Source of the DNA: Pseudomonas sp.
Lineage (GTDB): Bacteria; Pseudomonadota; Gammaproteobacteria; Pseudomonadales; Pseudomonadaceae
NCBI RefSeq assembly: GCF_030690725.1
Contig: NZ_JAUYGD010000033.1
Coordinates: forward strand, 1 to 64,000
Direction of reading: 5' to 3'
DNA length: 64,000 bases
The first letter of the stretch is position 1. Each line of letters opens with the position of its first letter. The position numbers and the translations under genes are program-made. The notes under the pieces were generated by a model. The model searched no databases. It was given only the letters and a program-made list of their open reading frames with translations, and was not told the DNA's origin. Shown one piece after another: positions 34,016-42,293 of the stretch.

Positions 34016-34489
34016 ATGGACAAGAACCTGATAACCGAAGGCCGCAAAGCCTTGGTAAGCCGGCTTGAAGCCATCAGCCCTGCAAATGGTTTCAGCACAA
34101 ATGCGGGCTCCAATGTGCGCACTGGCTGGTTCAACGAGGTGCTTAAAAGTGCGGAGGTTGGCTTTCCGCTGATTGTCCTGCAGAAGGCACCTGGTAAACC
34201 GCCAACGCCTGGAGCATTTGCGCTCAAGTTGTTCAGCGGTTTTCACGTTATCGGTGCTGTCGATGTCGGCGTTGATGACTACGACGATGCACTGGAAGAG
34301 CTAGAGCGCGATCTGCTCTTGGCGGTAATGCCCTGTGAGGGCATTCGGCCGAGCTGGTTGCCACTGGGGTGCACTGGCATATCGCTGGGTGCGCCGACTT
34401 CATTCCCGCCTGGCAATGGTGAGAGCGCTGCCAGCGTGATCATCCCTGTGTACCTGCACACCACTATTCAAGGCATTTTGCCCCCTTAG
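34016..34489 (+). CDS. Tail terminator protein (gpU-like position)
   Basis: A 157-aa protein (MDKNLITEGRKALVSRLEAI) with alternating beta strands (FHVIGAVDVGVDDYDDALEE) as in gpU-type tail terminators. ATG at 34016 follows GGAGG. It lies between the connector and tail-tube genes, the U position. Confidence 0.7.
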   Translation: MDKNLITEGRKALVSRLEAISPANGFSTNAGSNVRTGWFNEVLKSAEVGFPLIVLQKAPGKPPTPGAFALKLFSGFHVIGAVDVGVDDYDDALEELERDLLLAVMPCEGIRPSWLPLGCTGISLGAPTSFPPGNGESAASVIIPVYLHTTIQGILPP

Positions 34490-34589
34490 GGGGCTTGGCC
34501 TGAGAGATATACCCGCCCGGTGACGGGCTCAATGCGGGGACGCTGGTCTTTCCCGTGCAACTGAAAATCCACATACCGGGTAAATGCTG

Positions 34590-34775
34590 ATGACTGCTAC
34601 CAAAGAAGTGGCGAAAGCCGCGCGCAAGACCGTAACCGTGGAGCTGACCGTGCTGCATGAGCACGCCGGCAAGCTTTGCGGGCCGGGGGAGAAAATTGAT
34701 GTTTTGCCCCACCAGAAGGCTTGGCTTGAAGAGCTGGGCAAGGTCGCTAAACCAACTCAGAAAGAGGGCCAGTAA
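34590..34775 (+). CDS. Small conserved tail-region protein
   Basis: A 61-aa protein (MTATKEVAKAARKTVTVELT). Charged, with a GPGEKIDVLPHQKAWLEELG segment found in small proteins preceding tail-tube genes of related phages. Function unknown; the ATG at 34590 is preferred over one two codons earlier. Confidence 0.65.
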   Translation: MTATKEVAKAARKTVTVELTVLHEHAGKLCGPGEKIDVLPHQKAWLEELGKVAKPTQKEGQ

Positions 34776-34777
34776 TC

Positions 34778-35569
34778 ATGGCATGGGTAAAAGAAACGTT
34801 CATGGTCGCCGGCCAGGTCAAGTGTCGCGTGGCTGGTACCGCCGCCCCGTTTGAACCCATGGGGCTGGGCTCCACTATGGAGCAGACGCATGAGGTGAAC
34901 AAAATCACCCTGGCCAACACCATGACCGTTGGTGGCGGCAACTACGCCAGCAAAAGCCGCCCAACGGCGATGCTGCTGAACTTCAATTTCCGTGAGTTTT
35001 TCACGGCCAACTTTGTGCGATTCCTCTGGGCCGCGGCCACTGAGCTGGAATCTGCCGCCGTAACAGGCGAGCAGAAGGAAGCCAAGGTCGGCATGACCAC
35101 CATGCTGGATAAAATGCCGCTCAGCATTACCACCGTGGTCGATGCGGCCACCGGCTTGATCGAGTACGAAGAAGACATTGAATGGAAGCTGACTGGCTCC
35201 GGCATTGAGCCCATGCCAGGTGGTGCGCTCGCCACCGCTATTGCGGCCGCCGCCGCAGAAGATCCTCCGGTGCCGTACATGCTCGAGTTTGATTACATGA
35301 GCGCCCCAGTGGATGACATTCAGGTGCTGACCAACAGCGGTGTTGAACTGGAGCTGCTGTTTGAGGGTGTGAACGCTGTCGGCACCCAGAAGCGCGTTAA
35401 CAACCTGTACTTCCGCTGTATGTTTGACTTGGTGCAGACCCTGGCTTGGATCAATATCGAAGACTTTATGGGGCAGCAGGTTTCCTGCGAAGTGTTGGCT
35501 GATCCAAGCCGCACGGGGCCGAATCAGTCGCCGTTTATGAAGATCATGAAGGAGCGTAAGGCGGCGTAG
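34778..35569 (+). CDS. Major tail (tube) protein
   Basis: A 263-aa protein (MAWVKETFMVAGQVKCRVAG). Size, beta-rich character and position before the tail chaperones and tape measure indicate the tail tube (gpV role). An Ala-rich stretch around 150-160 may be a surface loop. Confidence 0.75.
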   Translation: MAWVKETFMVAGQVKCRVAGTAAPFEPMGLGSTMEQTHEVNKITLANTMTVGGGNYASKSRPTAMLLNFNFREFFTANFVRFLWAAATELESAAVTGEQKEAKVGMTTMLDKMPLSITTVVDAATGLIEYEEDIEWKLTGSGIEPMPGGALATAIAAAAAEDPPVPYMLEFDYMSAPVDDIQVLTNSGVELELLFEGVNAVGTQKRVNNLYFRCMFDLVQTLAWINIEDFMGQQVSCEVLADPSRTGPNQSPFMKIMKERKAA

Positions 35570-35591
35570 ATATACATGCCATGGATGGCTT

Positions 35592-35996
35592 CTACGGCTT
35601 CGGGTCTACGCCCAGCGGGCGGGACCGCTTGACCTGTTTCACACGTTTCACCGATGTGGGGATTTTCATGTGGGGGTTGTGCTTAACAGCCTGGTCGAGC
35701 GGGAGTGGTTGCTCTTCAGTTGGGGTGGCTGTTAGCCCGATGCGCTCAAAAAGCAATTTGCCGAACACCTGATCGATTGCTGTTTTGATATCCGCTTCGC
35801 TGAATTTCGGCTCGGTTCTGTGGACCTCATCTACGATCACGGCGTCCGCGAATGTGAAGGCTTGCTGGAATGAGGCTTCTAGGCGGGCGATGATTTCGGC
35901 CGTGGCTGAGCGCCTATTTTCTTTGGCTGCCTCTGCGACCTTGTCCCGTAATTCTTCAGGGATACGGAGATTGAACTGTGGGTCTGTTCTGCTCAT
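35592..35996 (-). CDS. Mnt-like Arc-family repressor (divergent)
   Basis: A 134-aa protein. Residues 1-40 are a ribbon-helix-helix domain (MSRTDPQFNLRIPEELRDKV then AAKENRRSATAEIIARLEAS), the Arc/Mnt fold; the C-terminal 85 residues are unassigned and may tetramerise. It is transcribed against the surrounding tail genes and divergent from a second Arc-like gene and an antirepressor, the mnt-arc-ant order of the P22 immI region. It presumably keeps the antirepressor silent in the lysogen. Confidence 0.83.
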   Translation of the reverse strand: MSRTDPQFNLRIPEELRDKVAEAAKENRRSATAEIIARLEASFQQAFTFADAVIVDEVHRTEPKFSEADIKTAIDQVFGKLLFERIGLTATPTEEQPLPLDQAVKHNPHMKIPTSVKRVKQVKRSRPLGVDPKP

Positions 35997-36021
35997 TGAG
36001 GTCCAGGCTTTTGACAAGCGT

Positions 36022-36119
36022 TTTCGGTTGACAAAAGAATGCATCACCGTGGTATTGACAGCAATGCATCACGGTTCTACATTTGTGATGTGTATAACGG
36101 TGATGCATAGGTGTGAGAT
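36022..36119. promoter_or_regulatory. Operators and promoters of the immI-like cassette
   Basis: Rightward promoter TTGACA (36055-36060), 17-bp spacer, TACATT (36078-36083). Leftward promoter candidate TTGCTG/CATTCT on the reverse strand across 36037-36065. Three copies of an ATGCATCACSGT-type motif occur: near 36039, near 36064 and inverted near 36096. They fit operators for the two ribbon-helix-helix proteins. Confidence 0.65.
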
Positions 36120-36269
36120 ATGAGCAGAGTCGACCCCCAGGTTGTTGTAAGGATGCCTGAGAACTTGAAGGCCTGGCTGAAGGAACAGGCTAAAGCCAAC
36201 AGGCGAAGCCAAAATGCAGAGATTGTTTATCGACTCGAGAAGGCAAAAAGTCAGGCGGAGGCGGCATGA
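36120..36269 (+). CDS. Arc-like ribbon-helix-helix repressor
   Basis: A 49-aa protein (MSRVDPQVVVRMPENLKAWL, then KEQAKANRRSQNAEIVYRLE), a minimal Arc fold with beta strand and two helices; Arc of P22 is 53 aa. It is too short for many gene callers. Its stop overlaps the antirepressor ATG (ATGA), as arc and ant are coupled in P22. Confidence 0.85.
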   Translation: MSRVDPQVVVRMPENLKAWLKEQAKANRRSQNAEIVYRLEKAKSQAEAA

Positions 36270-37303
36270 GCGCCGCAAAAGAAAAAGCCCCAACGCGGCA
36301 ACGTCAGGGCTTCGGTGTAAATCATTTCGAGGCGATTCACATGGCGAATACTACGGCGGTACAGGGCGGTGCGCAACAGTTGGTGCGGGTGTTTGATGGT
36401 GTGATCGGCAGCATGCCGTCGCAGGTGTGTGATGGCCGCGAGCTGCATGGTTTCTTGAAGGTCGGCCGGGATTTCGCAACCTGGATGGTTGAACGAATCA
36501 AGAAGTATGGCTTTGAGGCTGGTCTGGATTATGCCCAGTTTGCCACTCCCCAAATTCGGGGAGCGGGAAACCGTGGGGCTCGTACCGAATACCACCTCAC
36601 CCTGGACATGGCCAAAGAACTTTCAATGGTTGAAAACAACGACCAGGGCCGCATGGTCCGCCGCCACTTTATCGACATGGAGCGTAAGGCGCTCAGCCAG
36701 CCGGCATTGCCAGCCCCTGAACAGTCCGAGCGAATCACCCACGCCTTTCGTGGCGCGCGGGTTCAGTTTCTGGTTGATGGGGCGAAGGTGTGGGTGAAGG
36801 CCAGTTGCATTACCGCGGCGTTGGGGCTGGGCGGCTCTGACCGCATCACGCGTAGCCTGGCAGATGATCGCAAAGTGTTCCGCCTGCGCGGCCAGCAGAA
36901 GCACATATTTATTGACCCAGCTGCTGCTTACCGCGCGGCGGGATATGTGCGGGATGCCGAGCTGGCCAAAGCCTGGGAAGAATGGCTGGCTGGCGTGATG
37001 AAAACCTTTGACAAAGGGGTGCAGAAAACCGCCGTGGCTGAGGCCCTCATGCCGGGTCATTCGGCAGTCGAGCGCTTCGGGCTCGATCAGCTGCTGGACA
37101 CCAAGATGCTGTTCAGCCTGGACGAACAGGGCAGGGCGCAGGTGAAGGCGCTGCCGGTTGGCGCGTTGATCGTGACCCCAGAGCGGTTGGCGGATGTATT
37201 GCGCGACCCCTTCACCGTGCCCGCGCAGTACCTGCCTGGCCTGATGCACGTGATTGCCGGGCGCATGGGTGAAGTGTTCCAGCATGTTTTGTTAACCCGC
37301 TGA
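36266..37303 (+). CDS. ant: AntA/AntB-type antirepressor
   Basis: A 345-aa protein. Residues 30-150 match the AntA/AntB domain (VDGRELHG-type CDGRELHGFLKVGRDFATWM, then YHLTLDMAKELSMVENNDQG and RRHFIDMERKAL). A second domain (about 165-260) resembles a Bro/KilA-like fold (DRITRSLADDRKVFRLRGQQ). Antirepressors bind phage repressors and can trigger or block induction. Placement inside the tail module, behind its own operators, matches a P22 immI-type secondary immunity region. Confidence 0.85.
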   Translation: MSAAKEKAPTRQRQGFGVNHFEAIHMANTTAVQGGAQQLVRVFDGVIGSMPSQVCDGRELHGFLKVGRDFATWMVERIKKYGFEAGLDYAQFATPQIRGAGNRGARTEYHLTLDMAKELSMVENNDQGRMVRRHFIDMERKALSQPALPAPEQSERITHAFRGARVQFLVDGAKVWVKASCITAALGLGGSDRITRSLADDRKVFRLRGQQKHIFIDPAAAYRAAGYVRDAELAKAWEEWLAGVMKTFDKGVQKTAVAEALMPGHSAVERFGLDQLLDTKMLFSLDEQGRAQVKALPVGALIVTPERLADVLRDPFTVPAQYLPGLMHVIAGRMGEVFQHVLLTR

Positions 37304-37320
37304 TTCAATCCATTGCCGAT

Positions 37321-37342
37321 AACCCAGCCAGTTGCTGGGTTT
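37321..37342 (+). terminator. Terminator after the antirepressor
   Basis: AACCCAGC-CAGTT-GCTGGGTT followed by TTC; closes the mnt/arc/ant cassette. Confidence 0.7.
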
Positions 37343-37398
37343 TCGTGTTGGATGTGATCGGCTACAGTCCCTGCCATATCAATTGGGAGGGAAGCCCT

Positions 37399-38202
37399 GT
37401 GCAGTGTCCGGCATGTAATAAAGAATCTGATCCGTCTGCATATGGCGATCCGGCAAAGTGCCCCGAATGCGGCGTTTTCTATGAGAAGGCGCTCGCTTTA
37501 AAGCAGCGTAGATTGGCTGCAGAGGAAGCAGCTGCGGAAGCCGCAAAGCCAAAACCAACTGTTGCAAGCAAACTTGCTGATGGCTGGCAGGGTGCGAAGG
37601 TTTCAGTTGAAGAGGGAAGGCGTCAGCGTGAGGCTGAGCAGCAAAGGAATATGGCTTCGCGCGATGCTGCCGCCGCAAAGCCAGTTGTCGTTGTTGATAT
37701 CAGAATGGGCTTTTGGTCCATGGTTGTTTTTATGGTCAAGTGGGTTTTGGCATCTATACCTGCAGTAATAATTCTTGCTATTTTGTTAGCAGTGATTGGT
37801 GGTTCTGGGCTTACGTTGGTACAAGGCTTTAACAGCTATCTTTCCTACAAAGATCGTTTCGAAGCTTCAAAGACCGCCGCAGAGCTTGCAGCTGGTAGGG
37901 AGATAAATGTTCCTGGCGAAAACCGCGCTAAGTATTATGAAGCAGGCCTGTCGCAATCAGAAAATTTTGCGGTTATGACTGTAAGAGCTGAATCTGAAAA
38001 CGGCGCCCAGACATATTCTAGAATCGCAGTTGACTGCAAATCTTCGCTCGCAGTTGTTACCCCTCAGCTTCTGACACTGGAAACACTTAACGGATATGTA
38101 ATGCCGACAAACTATCAACCAATAATTGCCGGTACTCCGCGTCAGTACATAGCAATCAGGGCTTGTGCTGGAATGCCTGGGCTTCACCCGTTACTGCAAT
38201 AG
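37399..38202 (+). CDS. Zinc-ribbon membrane protein, accessory (moron)
   Basis: A 267-aa protein from a GTG reading MQCPACNKESDPSAYGDPAK. An N-terminal zinc ribbon (CPAC at 3-6 and CPEC at 22-25), a charged Ala/Lys/Glu helix (30-90), two or one long hydrophobic segment (about 108-140, MVVFMVKWVLASIPAVIILA) and a C-terminal domain with two cysteines. It is more AT-rich by eye than the tail genes and lies between two terminators. Neither a virion role nor a known exclusion protein can be named; a lysogen-expressed moron is likely. Confidence 0.75.
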   Translation: MQCPACNKESDPSAYGDPAKCPECGVFYEKALALKQRRLAAEEAAAEAAKPKPTVASKLADGWQGAKVSVEEGRRQREAEQQRNMASRDAAAAKPVVVVDIRMGFWSMVVFMVKWVLASIPAVIILAILLAVIGGSGLTLVQGFNSYLSYKDRFEASKTAAELAAGREINVPGENRAKYYEAGLSQSENFAVMTVRAESENGAQTYSRIAVDCKSSLAVVTPQLLTLETLNGYVMPTNYQPIIAGTPRQYIAIRACAGMPGLHPLLQ

Positions 38203-38218
38203 TTAAAAGTATTTATAC

Positions 38219-38240
38219 AAACCCGCTCCGGCGGGTTTTT
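38219..38240 (+). terminator. Terminator after the zinc-ribbon moron
   Basis: AAACCCGC-TCCG-GCGGGT followed by a run of T; with the hairpin at 37321 it isolates the moron. Confidence 0.75.
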
Positions 38241-38258
38241 TATTACCCGGAGAAAAGC

Positions 38259-38561
38259 ATGAACGATTTAGGGAATACCGAAGTAGTGGCGGTTGGCGGC
38301 AAAGAAGTTGTATGCCGCGAACTTACCGTGGCGGGCTTGCGCAAGGTTATGGCCGAAAGTGGTGGCACTGACCTGGCCAATAATCTGCTGTTTGAAGAGC
38401 TGCGCCTGAGCGACCTGCCGGCCTTTACAACCTTGACAGCCGACGACGTGAATGCGCTGCGCCCCAGTGAAGTAGCTGCGGTTATTGCCGGGTGCAAAAA
38501 GGCCAACCCGGATTTTTTCGCAATGCTGGCCAGGGTGCGCAAACTGCAGCAGCCAGCCTGA
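38259..38561 (+). CDS. Tail assembly chaperone (gpG-like)
   Basis: A 100-aa protein (MNDLGNTEVVAVGGKEVVCR). Size, acidic helical character and position before the tape measure match gpG. Codons 85-87 (GAT TTT TTC, 38511-38519) contain a canonical -1 slippery heptamer, giving an extended product in the -1 frame (separate entry). Such chaperones coat the tape measure during tail assembly. Confidence 0.8.
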   Translation: MNDLGNTEVVAVGGKEVVCRELTVAGLRKVMAESGGTDLANNLLFEELRLSDLPAFTTLTADDVNALRPSEVAAVIAGCKKANPDFFAMLARVRKLQQPA

Positions 38562-38659
38562 GCCAGCTCGACAACTTGGTATGCAAGTTAACTGTACTGG
38601 GCCACCACCGGGTGCTTGATTACCCCTGGTCTTTATTTCTCCAAGCGTTGAAGGGTTGA
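38259..38659 (+). CDS. Frameshifted tail chaperone fusion (gpGT-like)
   Basis: A -1 shift on T-TTT-TTC at 38513-38519 joins the first 87 codons to 46 codons of the -1 frame, ending at TGA 38657-38659 just before the tape measure ATG (38663). The extension includes LVCKLTVLGHHRVLDYPWSL and FLQALKG, a plausible T domain. The resulting protein is about 133 aa. The reading frame is open throughout and otherwise leaves a 100-bp gap, which supports real use. Confidence 0.72.
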
Positions 38660-38662
38660 GCC

Positions 38663-41600
38663 ATGACTGATGTTGAACTGAGCATCACGGCCAACCTGGA
38701 TGATGCTAATAGGGAAGTGCGCGGCTTTAAGAAAGAATACGTCGACCTGGTGCGTGAAGTAACCAAGCCGCTGGGTAAGGTGAATAGCTTTCGTGAGCTT
38801 GGCCAGACGCTGGAAACCACGCAGCGCAATATGGTCACTGCGCGGGATCGTGTGCGTGAACTTGCCAATGAGTTGGCTCGCTCCGCCGCCCCTACAAAAG
38901 AATTACAGGCGGATTATCGTAATGCCGCCAGCGCCTTACAGGCGCTTGAGCGCCAAGAGAGCAGCCAGATTGCGCAGCTGCGGCGCTACCGCGCAGAGTT
39001 GGTGAGCACAGGCGTTGACGTGGGCAACCTGGCCGCCGAGCAGCAGCGGCTGGCCGCGCAGCTTAACACTCGCCTGGACGCTGGCCGTGCTGACGCTGCG
39101 CTTTCTTCCGCACGTGAAGCGCTGGGTGTGGGCGCTATTGAGGAGACCCAGCGCGAGCTGGTGAAGTTGCGCCAGCAGTACCAGTTGGTGGGGCAGGATG
39201 GGAGCTTGTCTGCCAAAGAGCGTGCCGAGGCAGAAGCGGCTTATCGTCGTAGCGTGGGTGAAACCCTGGCGCGGCTGCGCGATATGCGTGGCGCAATTGC
39301 CCAGCAGGCAAGCCAGGAACAATTGGCGGCAGCGGCGCAGGCTGCTCGCACCACGCAGGCGCGGGAAGGTATTCGCGCTCAAACAGCCGCCCTTGGCCAG
39401 CTTGCTCGTGAACAGCGCATGGCCAATCTGGAGCAGGCTAAAGCGGATTTCGGAATTACCCGAGCGCGGCAGTTTGAGGGTGCGCTGGAGCGTCTACGTA
39501 GCCAGTACCAACTGCTGCGCGCCAGCGGCAACCTGACCACTCGCGAGCTTTCCATTGCCCAGCAGGCCTACACCCGCCGCGTGATCGAGACCAAAACCGC
39601 CATGGGCCAGTTGCAGGCTGAGCAGCGCCGCCTGAGTGGCGGCGGGGCTATGCTGCCGGGCCTTGTCAGCGGTGTTGGTGCCGCTTATGCAACGGTGTCG
39701 GCTATCAAGGGAATCGCGGCCCAGGCAGATGCCTACAACCTTATGAATGCCCGCCTGAAGCTGGCTACCAGCTCGCAGCAAGAGTTCACCACTGCACAAA
39801 CTGAGCTTGGTCGTATCGCCCAGGCTACGCAAAGCCCTGTGGCTTCCCTGGTTACGTTGTATGGCCGCATCAGTCGGCCGCTGAAAGAAGCCGGCCGCAG
39901 TCAGTCCGATATCTTGAAAGTGACCGAAGCCGTTGCCACATCCTTTCGGGTTTCCGGTGCTACTGCTGAAGAAGCCCAGAACGGCGTTATTCAGTTCGCG
40001 CAAGCGCTTGGCGCCGGAGCGCTGCGCGGTGAAGAGTTCAACAGTGTTGCAGAGCAGGCGCCGCGCCTGATGCAAGCGCTGGCCGCTTCGATAGGCGTAC
40101 CGGTTGGTGCCCTGAAGGAAATGGCATCGCAGGGTTTGCTGACTGCGGATGTGGTCTCTGATGCACTGGTCAGCCAGCTTGATGTCCTGCGAAAAGAGGC
40201 CGAGACCCTGCCGGAAACGGTAGGCGGCGCTATGACCGCCCTGGCGGATCAGTGGAATAAGGCGATTGGACAAGCAGATGTGCAGCCGCTTATTGATGCG
40301 ATCAATGAGCTATCTAAGGTTGTCCAAGACCCTGGCACAACAGAGGGGTTGATTTCCATCAGTGGCGCAATAACTCGAATTGCTGCCGGCGCTGTTGGGT
40401 CTGCTGCCGACCTTGGCCTGATCGGCGATCAGATCGGCTTATGGGCCGCGCAGCTTTCTGGTGGCGCAACCGAGCTGGATAAAATCAACAAGGAGATCCA
40501 GGAAATCCAGAAGGTGCTCAGTGGTGCCGGTCTGGCTGACATGTTCCTGAAGCTGTTCTTCTCGGATGAAGAGCTGAAAGCGAAGCTTGCCCAGCTGGAA
40601 AAGCTCAGGGCGAAGGAGCTTGAGCAGCAGTCCGGTCAGAACGCCGAGCTGCAGTTTCTTGCTGATGTCGCTGCCGCCGCCGCCGAAGCTGGCCGCCAGA
40701 AAGAGGTAGACGCCAACACCAAATACATCGGCGACCTGAAAACCCTACAGGACCAGCAGGTCGAAGATGCGAAGAAGGCCGTCAAGGCGCTGGTGGCCGA
40801 AGAGAAGAAGGCAACCGCCGAGCTCGAAAAGGTCCGCAATGATCGGCTCGATATCGACAAACGCTACCAAGAAGCCCTGGCCACGCTTGGTGGTGATGGC
40901 GCTGCATCGTATGGCGGTGCGCAAGCCCTGAAGGTAGGGGCCAGGGCCGCGCTGCAGGCCGGTGATGTTGAGGGGGCCCAGGCCCAGGCCCAGGCAGCAT
41001 TGAAGATGCTGCAGGACCTGGCTGCCGCCGGGGAAAAAACCTATGGCTTCGGCGGCTTTATCAAAGAGCTGCAGGCCATCGAGTTGGCGGCCAACGACAT
41101 CGAGCAAACCAATGCCGAGAATAAGATTGCTGCAATCCGCGAGCAGATAAAAAGCCTTGAGGCCGATGCCGCCAAGCTGAAGGACCTGCCGCTAAGCATC
41201 AAGTCGGACGAAGCGAGCATCGAGGCTGTGCGCTCGCAGATCCAGCAGCTGGTTGCCGATATGGGCAAGCAGGAGATTGTTCTGCCTGTGCGCGTTGTTC
41301 ACCCGGACGGGCCCATAGTCAGTGACTTGCCGACTTACTCGGGTGATTACGTGCTACCGCCTTTGCCGCAGTTCGCCAACGGCGGCAAGTTGCGCGGCCC
41401 CGGTACCGGGCGTAGCGACAGCATCCTGATGTGGGGTTCTAACGGCGAGTTTATGCAGCCCGCTGCTTCAGTGGATTACTACGGCGAAGGCTTTATGGAG
41501 GCCGTGCGGCAACGCCGGTTCCCTAAGTTCGCTGATGGTGGGCGCATTACAGATCGAGCATTGCCGGCCATTCCTGCAATGAGCCCCGCATTGATGCAAA

Positions 41601-41737
41601 GCGATAACCCGCTAGCTGATTGGGGCCGCGCCACTCTCGATACACCAGGCGGAAGCTATGAAGTGCTAATGCGGGAGGACTCGTTTAGCCAGCTACTCAA
41701 GCGAACAGCCTTGAAACACGGCGGCACTGCCCGCTGA
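38663..41737 (+). CDS. Tail tape measure protein
   Basis: A 1024-aa protein. Long coiled-coil Arg/Gln/Ala/Leu-rich stretch at residues 1-320, a hydrophobic segment near 330-350, and the phage tape-measure domain at about 355-540 (LVTLYGRISRPLKEAGRSQS, then GALRGEEFNSVAEQAPRLMQ). A second helical stretch follows at 680-880. Length determines tail length; about 1000 residues predicts a tail near 150 nm by the usual rule. Confidence 0.93.
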   Translation: MTDVELSITANLDDANREVRGFKKEYVDLVREVTKPLGKVNSFRELGQTLETTQRNMVTARDRVRELANELARSAAPTKELQADYRNAASALQALERQESSQIAQLRRYRAELVSTGVDVGNLAAEQQRLAAQLNTRLDAGRADAALSSAREALGVGAIEETQRELVKLRQQYQLVGQDGSLSAKERAEAEAAYRRSVGETLARLRDMRGAIAQQASQEQLAAAAQAARTTQAREGIRAQTAALGQLAREQRMANLEQAKADFGITRARQFEGALERLRSQYQLLRASGNLTTRELSIAQQAYTRRVIETKTAMGQLQAEQRRLSGGGAMLPGLVSGVGAAYATVSAIKGIAAQADAYNLMNARLKLATSSQQEFTTAQTELGRIAQATQSPVASLVTLYGRISRPLKEAGRSQSDILKVTEAVATSFRVSGATAEEAQNGVIQFAQALGAGALRGEEFNSVAEQAPRLMQALAASIGVPVGALKEMASQGLLTADVVSDALVSQLDVLRKEAETLPETVGGAMTALADQWNKAIGQADVQPLIDAINELSKVVQDPGTTEGLISISGAITRIAAGAVGSAADLGLIGDQIGLWAAQLSGGATELDKINKEIQEIQKVLSGAGLADMFLKLFFSDEELKAKLAQLEKLRAKELEQQSGQNAELQFLADVAAAAAEAGRQKEVDANTKYIGDLKTLQDQQVEDAKKAVKALVAEEKKATAELEKVRNDRLDIDKRYQEALATLGGDGAASYGGAQALKVGARAALQAGDVEGAQAQAQAALKMLQDLAAAGEKTYGFGGFIKELQAIELAANDIEQTNAENKIAAIREQIKSLEADAAKLKDLPLSIKSDEASIEAVRSQIQQLVADMGKQEIVLPVRVVHPDGPIVSDLPTYSGDYVLPPLPQFANGGKLRGPGTGRSDSILMWGSNGEFMQPAASVDYYGEGFMEAVRQRRFPKFADGGRITDRALPAIPAMSPALMQSDNPLADWGRATLDTPGGSYEVLMREDSFSQLLKRTALKHGGTAR

Positions 41738-41744
41738 ACCTGAT

Positions 41745-41767
41745 AGCCCGCCCAGTGCGGGCTTTTT
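41745..41767 (+). terminator. Hairpin after the tape measure gene
   Basis: AGCCCGC-CCAGT-GCGGGCT followed by a T-run, between the tape measure and the next small gene. Confidence 0.7.
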
Positions 41768-41784
41768 TACGCCTGGAGATAGTC

Positions 41785-42030
41785 ATGGCAAACGATGATC
41801 AAGCAGATGTGATTGATGCATTGGTGCAAGTGCGTAACACCCTTGGCACCGTTGAGAACGGTTTAATGCTGGATGAGGCTGTAACTGGGCAGAAGCTGCT
41901 AGGCGATAGCAACACCCTCCGCAGTGAGTTGCTGCTGTTGAACTGGGCTATCGCCAAGCTGGGCGGGCTGACCGATCAAGTGTCGCCCGCGAAGCGTGAT
42001 CAGGTGGCGGTGAGCCGTGCTGCGTCGTAG
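41785..42030 (+). CDS. Small hypothetical protein after the tape measure
   Basis: An 81-aa protein (MANDDQADVIDALVQVRNTL) following TGGAG. Helical, acidic. Its 3' end overlaps by 31 bp the 3' end of a gene on the opposite strand. Function unknown. Confidence 0.6.
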   Translation: MANDDQADVIDALVQVRNTLGTVENGLMLDEAVTGQKLLGDSNTLRSELLLLNWAIAKLGGLTDQVSPAKRDQVAVSRAAS

Positions 42031-42233
42031 AGGAACGGCCCGTATTGGTCCCCTGGGCGGGTCGAGTCGTTAAGGAACACTCCGTCGACAAGCCCTCGGC
42101 GCCTTAGCTCGCGAATTATCAGCAGGTTTGCTTCGTCGTCGCCTGCTAGTTGCCGCGCGGCCAATGGCACTGGGCTTTGCCTGATTTGTTGTAGCGCCTC
42201 GCCGATCTGTTCTTCCGCTATTTCAATTGCCAT
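42000..42233 (-). CDS. Small reverse-strand moron in the tail module
   Basis: A 77-aa protein (MAIEIAEEQIGEALQQIRQS). The strong ribosome-binding site AAGGAGG lies five bases before the ATG at 42233, and it is the only reverse gene in this part of the tail module. The C-terminal half (NLLIIRELRRRGLVDGVFLN) resembles a small winged-helix-like segment, but no family is recognised. Likely expressed from its own promoter in the lysogen. Confidence 0.68.
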   Translation of the reverse strand: MAIEIAEEQIGEALQQIRQSPVPLAARQLAGDDEANLLIIRELRRRGLVDGVFLNDSTRPGDQYGPFLYDAARLTAT

Positions 42234-42293
42234 GGAACCTCCTTGGTTCGCTGTTTCGTGTTGTAAGCGATCAGCGTAGCAGGGCGATTTCGC

